Shown here: positions 1 through 5,877 of the stretch, one piece after another | Layout: each line of letters starts with the position of its first letter | How positions within the stretch are numbered: position 1 is the first letter of the stretch | NCBI GenBank assembly: GCA_003154135.1 | Contig: PMCN01000075.1 | Coordinates: forward strand, 1 to 6,510 | DNA length: 6,510 bases | From: Acidimicrobiaceae bacterium | Lineage (GTDB): Bacteria; Actinomycetota; Acidimicrobiia; Acidimicrobiales; Ilumatobacteraceae | Direction: 5' to 3' | The notes under the pieces: model-generated | Databases searched by the model: none | The model's input: only the letters and a program-made list of their open reading frames with translations | Told to the model about the DNA's origin: nothing | Translations under genes and position numbers: made by a program

Positions 1-1178
1 ACACGGCCGGCGGTGAGCACCACGCGGCCGGCCGGGCCGAACGCAACCGCCTCGCGCACCGTGGCGGCCGGGAGCAGCACCAGATCGGCCGCGTCGCCCA
101 CCTCCGTGCCGGCGCGGGGGAGGCCCAACGCGATGCGTGTGGCGCCGCTCACCGAGTGGTAGGCGGCCTCGGGCAGCAGGTGGCCGGCCATCACCATGAG
201 CGCCGCGGTCTCCAGGCAGTCACCGCGGCCGACCAGGTTGAACGGGTCCTGCAGGTTGTCGGCGCCGGCCGCCACGTTCACGCCTGCCTCGCGCAGGGCG
301 CGCACCGCCGTGAGTGCACGCGGCATGGCGTGCTGACGGTCGCGCCCCTGCAGGAAGAGGTTGCTGCTGGGCAGTGCGACGACGCTGATGCCGGCGTGCG
401 CGACGAGCGCCGCCACCTGGTGCTGCAGCGGTTCGGGCTGCATGCCCAGGCTGACGCAGTGGCTGGCGGTCACGCCGTGCGGGAAGCCGGTGGCCAGCAC
501 GCGTCGGGCCAGGTGGGGGAGGGCGAAGCGCTGCGGGTCGAGCGTCTCGTCGGTGTGCAGATCGACGGGCAGCCCGGCGTCGGCGGCCAGTTCGAGGAAC
601 AGGTCGTTGGCCGCATCGGGGTCGTCCTCCAGGTGCGGGCAGCCGCCCACCCCGTCGATGCCCTGCGCGACGGCATCGCGCAGCAGCGCACGCTGATCGG
701 CTCCCTCCGGTCCGAGGCTCGGCCACCCGTTGAGCGCGATGACCTGCACGTCGACCAGTCCGCGCAGGCGCTCGCGCACGCGCACCAGCGCCTCCACCGA
801 CATCAGGCCGTTCGAGGTGGTGAGGTCGGCGTGGGTGCGGATGACCGTGGCGCCGTTGGCCAGCATCAGCCGGGCGGCGCGCTCGGCGCGGGCCTCGGTG
901 TCGGCCAGGGTGATGGAGCCGCGGTGGGCCTCCATCGCGATGATCGCGCCCATCAGGTCGCCCGTCGGGTTGGGCACGGTCTCGGCGAGGAACGCCTTGT
1001 CGAGGTGCGCGTGCGCCTCGGCCATTGCTGGCAGCACGAGCCGCCCCGCCGCGTCGAGCACGTCGTCGCCGTCGAGTGCAGGCCCACCGGTCGATGCGAT
1101 CAGCCCGTCGACGATGCGCAGCGACGTGGTGGTGCCATCGGCGAGCAGCGCGTGGAGGATCGTCAGCGGGGCGTGCAT
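1..1178 (-). CDS. Cytosine-deaminase-like amidohydrolase, C-terminus cut off by the window edge
   Basis: Metal-dependent amidohydrolase (TIM-barrel fold), most like the CodA/AtzC group that deaminates pyrimidine or triazine rings. 392 codons are visible from ATG 1178. Seen: HAH at 56-58, THAD at 115-118, GGCPHLE at 178-184, HTDE at 208-211, ASHC at 238-241, SNLFLQGR at 272-279 and GADN at 305-308. By comparison with E. coli CodA, His56, His58, His208, His240 and Asp307 should bind the metal, with Glu211 as the catalytic acid/base. CodA's substrate-binding Gln156 has no obvious counterpart, and Asn308 stands where CodA has Asp314, so cytosine need not be the substrate. About 20-35 C-terminal residues are probably missing. 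ATG 1178 lies 16 bp after the stop of the upstream transferase gene and has no clear ribosome site. An in-frame GTG at 1202 would overlap that stop and add eight residues. No signal peptide is seen, so it is probably cytoplasmic. It is the third gene of a hydrolase operon. Family is sure; substrate unknown. Confidence 0.9.
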   Translation of the reverse strand, partial: MHAPLTILHALLADGTTTSLRIVDGLIASTGGPALDGDDVLDAAGRLVLPAMAEAHAHLDKAFLAETVPNPTGDLMGAIIAMEAHRGSITLADTEARAERAARLMLANGATVIRTHADLTTSNGLMSVEALVRVRERLRGLVDVQVIALNGWPSLGPEGADQRALLRDAVAQGIDGVGGCPHLEDDPDAANDLFLELAADAGLPVDLHTDETLDPQRFALPHLARRVLATGFPHGVTASHCVSLGMQPEPLQHQVAALVAHAGISVVALPSSNLFLQGRDRQHAMPRALTAVRALREAGVNVAAGADNLQDPFNLVGRGDCLETAALMVMAGHLLPEAAYHSVSGATRIALGLPRAGTEVGDAADLVLLPAATVREAVAFGPAGRVVLTAGR

Positions 1179-1194
1179 GCCCGGCGAGGGTAGA

Positions 1195-2790
1195 TCAGCC
1201 ACCGGCGACCGAACCCACTCGCGCCCGTGGGTCGGCAGCGCCGCTCCAGAACCCCTCGACGTCGCGAACGATTGCGTGCGCATGGCCGAAGCCGCTGTCG
1301 AACGCCGGTGCCGTCGCCGTGCGGTGGCCCCTGGCTGCGAGGGCGGTGGCCCACTCGGCCGGTGCGTTGCCCTCCACCGCCACCGTCGGCCCCTCGGCAG
1401 CGGTCCACGTGTCGAAGCCGGTGGCCGGGCCGCGCAGCACCCAACGGCCGGCCTGGATGGCCGCGGCGGGTGACTGGCCGTGGTGGAACAATCTGGCCGC
1501 GAGTTGCAGCAGGATCTGCGGCTGGCCGTCGCCGCCCATGGTGCCGAACACGGCTGCGAGATCGGTGCCCCGCGTGGCCAACGCGGGCGACAGCGTGTGC
1601 GGGGGCCGGGCGCCGGGACGCAGTTCGGCGGGATGGCCCTCCTCGAGGCTGAACCCGAGGCCGCGGTTGTGCAGGTTGATGCCCGTCGACGGCTCGACGA
1701 CCCACGATCCGAAGCCCGAGGCGTTCGATTGGATCAGCGACACGCCCATGCGCGGGCCGCCACCGCCGGTGTCGTCGCCGCTGGTTGCGCAGAGGTAGGT
1801 GGTGTCGCCGTCACCGCTGCGACCGGCGAGCGCCGACGACCGGTCGCGGTCGACCAGATGGGCGCGCGCGGCCACGGCCTGCAGCAGCGCGTCGCCGTCG
1901 GCATGGTCGTGCAGCACCCGGGGCCGGTCGCTGCCCGCGACCTTTGCCGCCTCGATGAGCAGGTGCGCCCAGCGCTCGTCGTCGGGATCGGGTGGCAGGT
2001 CGAGCCCGTCGGCCACCGCGGCCGACGCCAGCGTGAGGTAGCCCTGCGAGTTGGGTGGCACGGTCCACAGGTCGACGTCCCACGCGTGCGCGCGCAGCGG
2101 GGTCACCCACTCGGCCTGCCGGGTGGCCAGGTCGGCTTCGGTGAACCAACCGCCACCGAGCCCGAGGAGGCCGCGGCCGAACGCCCCTTCGTAGTGGCCG
2201 CTGCGGCCGCCGTCGGCCACGGCGCGCAGCGCACGCCCCACGCCGGGGCGGCGCACGCGTGCGCCGGGGCGGAGTGCCTGAGTGGCCAACTCGCGCAGCG
2301 CGGAGCGGCCTGGCGCGTCGAGCATCGCCAGCGACCCGACCAGCAGCGGACTGGCGGGGAAGCCGGTCTCGGCGAGGTGGATAGCGGGGGCGAGGAGGGC
2401 CGAAAGTGGCAGCGTGGCGAACCGCTCGTGCAGCGCCACCCAGCCGTCCACGCATCCGGGCATGGTGACGGTGCGCACGTCGTGACGGAAGGGCATGACG
2501 CGATGCCCCTCGGCGCGCAGCACGGCCGGGTCGGCTCCCGATCCGGCGCGGCCGCTGGCGTTGAGGCAGTGCACCTCGCCGTGGTGGTGGACGAGCGCGA
2601 ACAGGTCGCCGCCCATGCCGCACAGGTGGGGTGCTGTGACCGCGATGGCGGCGTTGGTGGCAATTGCGGCGTCGACCGCGTTGCCACCCATCGCCAGCAT
2701 CGTCATCCCGGCCTGGGTGGCCAGCTGGTCGGCGCTGGCCACCATGTGGTGAGGTGCCCGCGTGCTGCTGAAGGGTGGGTTCAGTGCCAC
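1195..2790 (-). CDS. Gamma-glutamyltransferase-family Ntn-hydrolase (cytoplasmic, non-classical subfamily)
   Basis: A 531-residue member of the gamma-glutamyltransferase family. These proenzymes cut themselves into two subunits and then transfer or hydrolyse gamma-glutamyl or related amide bonds. Seen: GGNAVDAA at 35-42, GMGGD at 58-62, PPNSQGYL at 245-252, and DTTYL at 329-333 where Thr330 should be the cleavage site and catalytic nucleophile. Further on come SLIQSN at 351-356, LHNRGLGFS at 373-381, PHTLSPAL at 397-404 and GTMGGDGQPQ at 416-425. The classical E. coli pocket residues (Asp433, Ser462-Ser463) are replaced by Gly, His and Thr in my alignment, so glutathione is doubtful as substrate. 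A Gly-rich insertion (about 338-346) follows the nucleophile. No signal peptide is present, unlike secreted GGTs. GTG 2790 is chosen as start because GAGGAG sits 8 nt upstream and the N-terminal STRAPHHMVAS block matches the family. ATG 2745 would cut that block. It overlaps the phosphodiesterase gene by 10 bp, suggesting coupled translation. Confidence 0.93.
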   Translation of the reverse strand: MALNPPFSSTRAPHHMVASADQLATQAGMTMLAMGGNAVDAAIATNAAIAVTAPHLCGMGGDLFALVHHHGEVHCLNASGRAGSGADPAVLRAEGHRVMPFRHDVRTVTMPGCVDGWVALHERFATLPLSALLAPAIHLAETGFPASPLLVGSLAMLDAPGRSALRELATQALRPGARVRRPGVGRALRAVADGGRSGHYEGAFGRGLLGLGGGWFTEADLATRQAEWVTPLRAHAWDVDLWTVPPNSQGYLTLASAAVADGLDLPPDPDDERWAHLLIEAAKVAGSDRPRVLHDHADGDALLQAVAARAHLVDRDRSSALAGRSGDGDTTYLCATSGDDTGGGGPRMGVSLIQSNASGFGSWVVEPSTGINLHNRGLGFSLEEGHPAELRPGARPPHTLSPALATRGTDLAAVFGTMGGDGQPQILLQLAARLFHHGQSPAAAIQAGRWVLRGPATGFDTWTAAEGPTVAVEGNAPAEWATALAARGHRTATAPAFDSGFGHAHAIVRDVEGFWSGAADPRARVGSVAGG

Positions 2791-3530
2791 AGGCCACGCT
2801 CCTCGAACACCTCGCGCAGCACGGGCGGTCGGTCGGTCATGATGCCGTCGACCTCGAGGTCGAGCAGGCGCCGCATCTCGTCGGGCTCGTCGACGGTCCA
2901 GACGTGCACAGCGATGCCGAGCGCGTGTGCGCGGGCCACGAACTTCGGCGTGACCACCGTGAGGGGCCCTTGCCGCACGGGCACCTGCGCCGCCTGACCG
3001 GCCGCGCGCCGGGGCCGGCCGAGCCGCAGTGCAGCGACCTCGCGTGGTGCGAGCGCCGTGCACAACGCCGACCCGAGCTCGCGACGCAGGCGTGCGATGC
3101 GTGCGTCGCTGAACGCGCCCACGCACACTCGAGGCAACGAGTCGGTGCGGCGCAACGCGGCGACCAGCGCATCGACCGCGGCGTTCGACTTGCAGTCGAT
3201 GTTCACGCGCAGCTCGGGCCACGTGCCCAGCAGGTCTTCGAGCAGCGGGATGGGCGCTCGACCGTCGACCATCGCCGTGCGCACATCGCTCCACGGCAGA
3301 TCGCTGATGCGTCCCGCCCGGCCGCACGTGCGGCGCAGGTCGTTGTCGTGGAAGGCCACCAGCACACCATCGGCGGTGACCTGCACATCGGTCTCGACGT
3401 AGCGATAGCCCTGCGTGACGGCATATTCGAAGGCGGGCATCGTGTTCTCGGGCACGTCGCTGGCACCGCCGCGATGGGCGAACGGAACGGGCCCGTCCCA
3501 GTCGAGGTACGGATGGGATCGAGGCTGCAT
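2781..3530 (-). CDS. Glycerophosphodiester phosphodiesterase, short cytoplasmic type
   Basis: A 249-residue GDPD-family phosphodiesterase. The family hydrolyses deacylated phospholipids (glycerophosphodiesters) to sn-glycerol 3-phosphate and an alcohol using a TIM barrel and a divalent metal. Seen: FAHRGGASDVPENT at 17-30 (His19, Arg20, and Glu28 in PENT), ETDVQVTADG at 46-55 (metal ligands Glu46 and Asp48), FHDND at 60-64 (second catalytic His61), NIDCKS at 110-115, VHVWTVDEPDEM at 208-219 and DGIMTDRP at 228-235. All expected catalytic residues are present and the length is normal for single-domain forms. There is no signal peptide or membrane segment. ATG 3530 is preferred because HPYLDW directly precedes the domain as in relatives and a -10-like hexamer lies 7 bp upstream. 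ATGs at 3554 and 3569 would overlap the divergent dehydrogenase gene. It is first of three minus-strand genes; its stop overlaps the next start. The in vivo substrate is not shown by the sequence. Confidence 0.93.
   Translation of the reverse strand: MQPRSHPYLDWDGPVPFAHRGGASDVPENTMPAFEYAVTQGYRYVETDVQVTADGVLVAFHDNDLRRTCGRAGRISDLPWSDVRTAMVDGRAPIPLLEDLLGTWPELRVNIDCKSNAAVDALVAALRRTDSLPRVCVGAFSDARIARLRRELGSALCTALAPREVAALRLGRPRRAAGQAAQVPVRQGPLTVVTPKFVARAHALGIAVHVWTVDEPDEMRRLLDLEVDGIMTDRPPVLREVFEERGLWH
2799..2804 (-). promoter_or_regulatory. Ribosome binding site deciding the GTG start of the glutamyltransferase gene
   Basis: GAGGAG on the minus strand lies 8 nt before GTG 2790, inside the last codons of the phosphodiesterase gene. 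It is the clearest Shine-Dalgarno sequence in the window. It supports the GTG over the downstream ATG at 2745 and suggests re-initiation by ribosomes finishing the upstream gene. Confidence 0.65.
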
Positions 3531-3537
3531 CGCCACC

Positions 3538-3543
3538 AGTATC
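3538..3543 (-). promoter_or_regulatory. Candidate -10 element for the minus-strand hydrolase operon (leaderless start)
   Basis: Read on the minus strand, GATACT matches TATAAT at four of six positions, including the key A2 and T6. It ends 7 bp before ATG 3530, so transcription would begin at or next to the start codon. No convincing -35 box is seen at 17 bp. A weak GGTGG just before the ATG is the only possible ribosome site. Confidence 0.4.
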
Positions 3544-3545
3544 GT
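3540..3545 (+). promoter_or_regulatory. Candidate -10 element for the dehydrogenase operon (leaderless start)
   Basis: TATCGT fits the actinobacterial TANNNT pattern and ends exactly 7 bp before ATG 3553. There is no Shine-Dalgarno sequence between them, which is what a leaderless transcript would look like. It shares four bases with the opposing -10 candidate, so the two promoters could hardly be occupied together. No clear -35 box is visible; the equivalent region lies within the phosphodiesterase coding sequence. Confidence 0.4.
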
Positions 3546-3552
3546 CGGTGCC

Positions 3553-4932
3553 ATGAGTGACACGATCACTGTCCGCTCGCCCTACGACGATTCCGTCATC
3601 GGCGAGATCCCCGCGATGACCACCGCCGACGTCGACCGGGCCGTCGCCGCCGCGAAGGTGGCCCTGCACGAGCACCCGCTGCCGCTCTGGAAGCGCGCCG
3701 ACATCCTCGACAAGGCCGCGGCCCGCCTCACCGCCCGGCGCGACGAGTTCGCACAGATCATCGCCCGCGAGGCGGCCAAACCGATCAAGACCGCGCGTGG
3801 CGAGGCCGAGCGCGCTGTCGGCACCTTCCAGTTCGCTGCCGCCGAGGCACGCAAGCTCGGTGGCGAGATGATCCCGCTCGACGCCATTCCCGCCGGCGAG
3901 GGAAAGCTCGGCTTCACGCTGCGCGTGCCCATCGGCGTGGTGGGCGCCATCGCTCCGTTCAACTTCCCGCTCAACCTGGTGGCGCACAAGCTCGGTCCGG
4001 CCATCGCGGCCGGCTGCCCCGTGGTGCTCAAGCCGGCGAGCCAGACCCCGTTCAGCAGCCTTGCGCTCGCCGGGATGCTCATCGACGAGTGCGGGCTGCC
4101 GGCCGACTACCTGCACGTCGTGACGGGCAGCGGCAGCACGGTCGGCAACGCCATCGTCGACCACCCCGACATCGCCCTCATCACGTTCACCGGCTCGCCC
4201 GAGGTGGGCTGGAGCATCCGGGCCCGAGCGCCGCGCAAGCGCGTGGGCCTCGAGCTGGGCAACAACGCGCCGTGCATCATCGAGCCCGACGGCGACTGGG
4301 CGTCCGCGGCGGCGAAGATCAAGGTGGCCGGCTTCAGCCACGCCGGGCAGAGCTGCATCAGCACGCAGCGCGTGTTCGTGCACTCGTCGATCGCCCGACA
4401 GTTCACCGATGCACTGGTCGCGCACGTCGCCTCGCTGGTGGTCGGCGATCCGATGGACGAGGCCACCGACGTGTCGGCCCTCATCTCGCGCAGCGAACGA
4501 GACCGAGTGGCGGCGTGGGTCGCGGAGGCCCAGGCACAGGGTGCAACGGTGGCCATCGGGGGCACGCTCGACGACGCCGGCGTGCTGCGTCCGACCGTCA
4601 TCACCAACGCCCGCCACGACATGAAGGTGTGTGCGCAGGAGGTGTTCGGCCCCGTGGTCACGGTGGCTGCCTACGATGATCTCGACGAGGCGCTGCGCAT
4701 GGCCAACGACAGCAAGTACGGCCTCCAGGCAGCCATCTTCACCAAGGACATCAGCACGGCGCTGAAGGCGGTGCGCACGCTCGACTACGGCGGCGTGCTG
4801 GTCAACGAGGTGCCCACCTGGCGTGCCGACCAGCAGCCGTACGGCGGCCTGCGCGACAGCGGCAACACACGCGAGGGCCCCGCCTTCAGCGTGAAGGAGA
4901 TGACCGAGATTCGCATGGTGGTCATCTCATGA
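3553..4932 (+). CDS. NAD(P)-dependent aldehyde dehydrogenase
   Basis: A 459-residue aldehyde dehydrogenase superfamily enzyme oxidising an aldehyde to a carboxylate with NAD(P)+. Seen: PFNFP at 135-139 with the oxyanion Asn137, LKPASQTP at 159-166 with cofactor-binding Lys160, TGSPEVG at 213-219, LELGNNAP at 233-240 with general-base Glu234, the nucleophile Cys268 in GQSCIS (265-270), and EVFGP at 363-367. All catalytic residues are intact. The C-terminal NEVPTWRADQQPYGG (418-432) and the GQxCIS form recall lactaldehyde, phosphonoacetaldehyde and related short hydroxy-aldehyde dehydrogenases, but this resemblance does not fix the substrate. ATG 3553 is chosen because it is where family homology begins (the SPYDD block follows). 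An upstream in-frame ATG at 3415 would lie inside the divergent phosphodiesterase gene. No leader or ribosome site is seen. The stop overlaps the next gene as ATGA, so the pair is probably co-translated and works on one pathway. Confidence 0.94.
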   Translation: MSDTITVRSPYDDSVIGEIPAMTTADVDRAVAAAKVALHEHPLPLWKRADILDKAAARLTARRDEFAQIIAREAAKPIKTARGEAERAVGTFQFAAAEARKLGGEMIPLDAIPAGEGKLGFTLRVPIGVVGAIAPFNFPLNLVAHKLGPAIAAGCPVVLKPASQTPFSSLALAGMLIDECGLPADYLHVVTGSGSTVGNAIVDHPDIALITFTGSPEVGWSIRARAPRKRVGLELGNNAPCIIEPDGDWASAAAKIKVAGFSHAGQSCISTQRVFVHSSIARQFTDALVAHVASLVVGDPMDEATDVSALISRSERDRVAAWVAEAQAQGATVAIGGTLDDAGVLRPTVITNARHDMKVCAQEVFGPVVTVAAYDDLDEALRMANDSKYGLQAAIFTKDISTALKAVRTLDYGGVLVNEVPTWRADQQPYGGLRDSGNTREGPAFSVKEMTEIRMVVIS

Positions 4933-5873
4933 GCGCCGGTGACAGCCCTCTCCGTTGGGGTGTGTTCGGTGGCAGCAGCGGCATCTACCGCAAGAGCCTC
5001 CGCCCGGCCTTCCTCGAGGCCGGCCACACGGTGGTCGCCGAGCCCAGCCGCGACGGCGAGTCGCTGGCGCCGTACCAGGCGATGCTGGAACGCGACGACG
5101 TCGACGCCGTCTACAACCCGTTGCCCAACCACCTGCACGCCGAGTGGACGCACAAGGCGCTCGACGCGGGCAAGCACGTGCTGTGCGAGAAGCCGCTCAC
5201 GCTGACGGTGGCCGACAGCACCGCGCTGTTCGACCATGCCGAAGCCGCGGGGCGCACGCTGCTCGAGGCCTACATGTGGCCGCACCACCCCCGAGCACAG
5301 CGGCTGCTGCAGATGGTGCGCGACCGAACGGTGGGTTGGCCGCAGTGGGGGCGCGCTCAGTTCAGCTGGCCGATGGACATGGCGGGCGGCGATCACCGCC
5401 TCGACGCACGCGGTGCCGGCGCCTTGTTCGACGTTGGCATCTACTGCCTCGCGCCGTTCATGCTCATGGCCCGCCGCGATGCCGTCGCCGTGTCGGCCAA
5501 CGCAGTGCGCAACCAGGCCGGCGTCGACACCACGATGACGGGCTGGGTCGACTGGGGTGCCGGGTTCGGCTCGTCGTTCCACGTGTCGTTCGACGCGCCG
5601 GCCGCCCGGCAGCTCGCGCTCGCCGCCAGCGAGGCACAGGTGTCGCTGCCGGGGTGGCATGCGCCGGGACCGCTCGAGACCAGCGAGCTGGTGATCGAGC
5701 GTCGCGACGGCAGCATCGAGCACATCGAGTGCGACGGCGCCGACGCCTACGCCAACCTCGCCCGTCACTTCGACGACGTGGTGCGAGGCCGCGCCGAGCC
5801 TCTGTTCGGTCGCACCGAGAGCCTGCGCCTCGCCGACGTGATCCAGCGACTGCACGCGGCCAGCGTGCACTGA
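4929..5873 (+). CDS. Gfo/Idh/MocA-family NAD(P)-dependent oxidoreductase
   Basis: A 314-residue member of the glucose-fructose oxidoreductase / inositol dehydrogenase / MocA family, which oxidises or reduces a hydroxyl, usually on a sugar or cyclitol, with NAD(P). Seen: an N-terminal Rossmann strand LRWGVFGGSSG at 8-18, DAVYNPLPNHLHAEW at 59-73, the hallmark CEKPLTLT at 86-93 with Lys88, EAYMWPHHPRAQ at 113-124, and GAGALFDVGIYCL at 162-174 opening the C-terminal beta-sheet domain. Between SRD (40-42) and DDVDAVY (56-62) the chain is about 15-20 residues shorter than typical relatives, apparently missing a helix of the cofactor domain. The ATG overlaps the dehydrogenase stop by four bases without a close ribosome site, so translation is probably coupled. 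A natural reading is that this enzyme and the aldehyde dehydrogenase act in sequence on one substrate, which remains unknown. No signal peptide is present; it is probably cytoplasmic. Confidence 0.92.
   Translation: MSAGDSPLRWGVFGGSSGIYRKSLRPAFLEAGHTVVAEPSRDGESLAPYQAMLERDDVDAVYNPLPNHLHAEWTHKALDAGKHVLCEKPLTLTVADSTALFDHAEAAGRTLLEAYMWPHHPRAQRLLQMVRDRTVGWPQWGRAQFSWPMDMAGGDHRLDARGAGALFDVGIYCLAPFMLMARRDAVAVSANAVRNQAGVDTTMTGWVDWGAGFGSSFHVSFDAPAARQLALAASEAQVSLPGWHAPGPLETSELVIERRDGSIEHIECDGADAYANLARHFDDVVRGRAEPLFGRTESLRLADVIQRLHAASVH
5851..5869. terminator. Hairpin at the convergent gene junction, possible bidirectional terminator
   Basis: TGCACGC and GCGTGCA form a perfect 7-bp stem around a 5-nt loop, ending two bases before the oxidoreductase stop codon. 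There is no T tract on either side, so it is not a classical intrinsic terminator. Its position between two convergent genes, which have only 4 bp between stops, makes a transcript-end role possible, but chance in GC-rich coding DNA is a real alternative. Confidence 0.3.
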
Positions 5874-5877
5874 GCCG

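Noticed and set aside
156..1193. Plus-strand open frame opposite the amidohydrolase gene
   Set aside because: The minus strand encodes a complete set of amidohydrolase motifs here. The plus frame has repetitive Gln/Val/Arg/Gly composition and no motif.
1480..2997. Long plus-strand open frame opposite the transferase gene
   Set aside because: It is antisense to conserved GGT motifs, has His/Arg/Gly-rich composition with no recognisable domain, and is a GC-bias artefact.
3531..3569. Longer phosphodiesterase starting at ATG 3554 or 3569
   Set aside because: These starts would overlap the divergent dehydrogenase start, add residues not matching the family, and lack a ribosome site. ATG 3530 is the better choice, though this is not proven.
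1195..4617. A minus-strand open frame of over 1100 codons running from inside the dehydrogenase gene through the phosphodiesterase to the transferase stop
   Set aside because: Only its last 531 codons (from GTG 2790) show family homology. The upstream part is antisense or out-of-frame to two well-supported genes and is low-complexity Arg/Ala/Gly-rich, as expected in stop-poor GC-rich DNA. It is not a fusion protein.
4785..5870. Minus-strand open frame opposite the oxidoreductase gene
   Set aside because: It mirrors the codon pattern of the real Gfo/Idh/MocA gene and shows no domain of its own.
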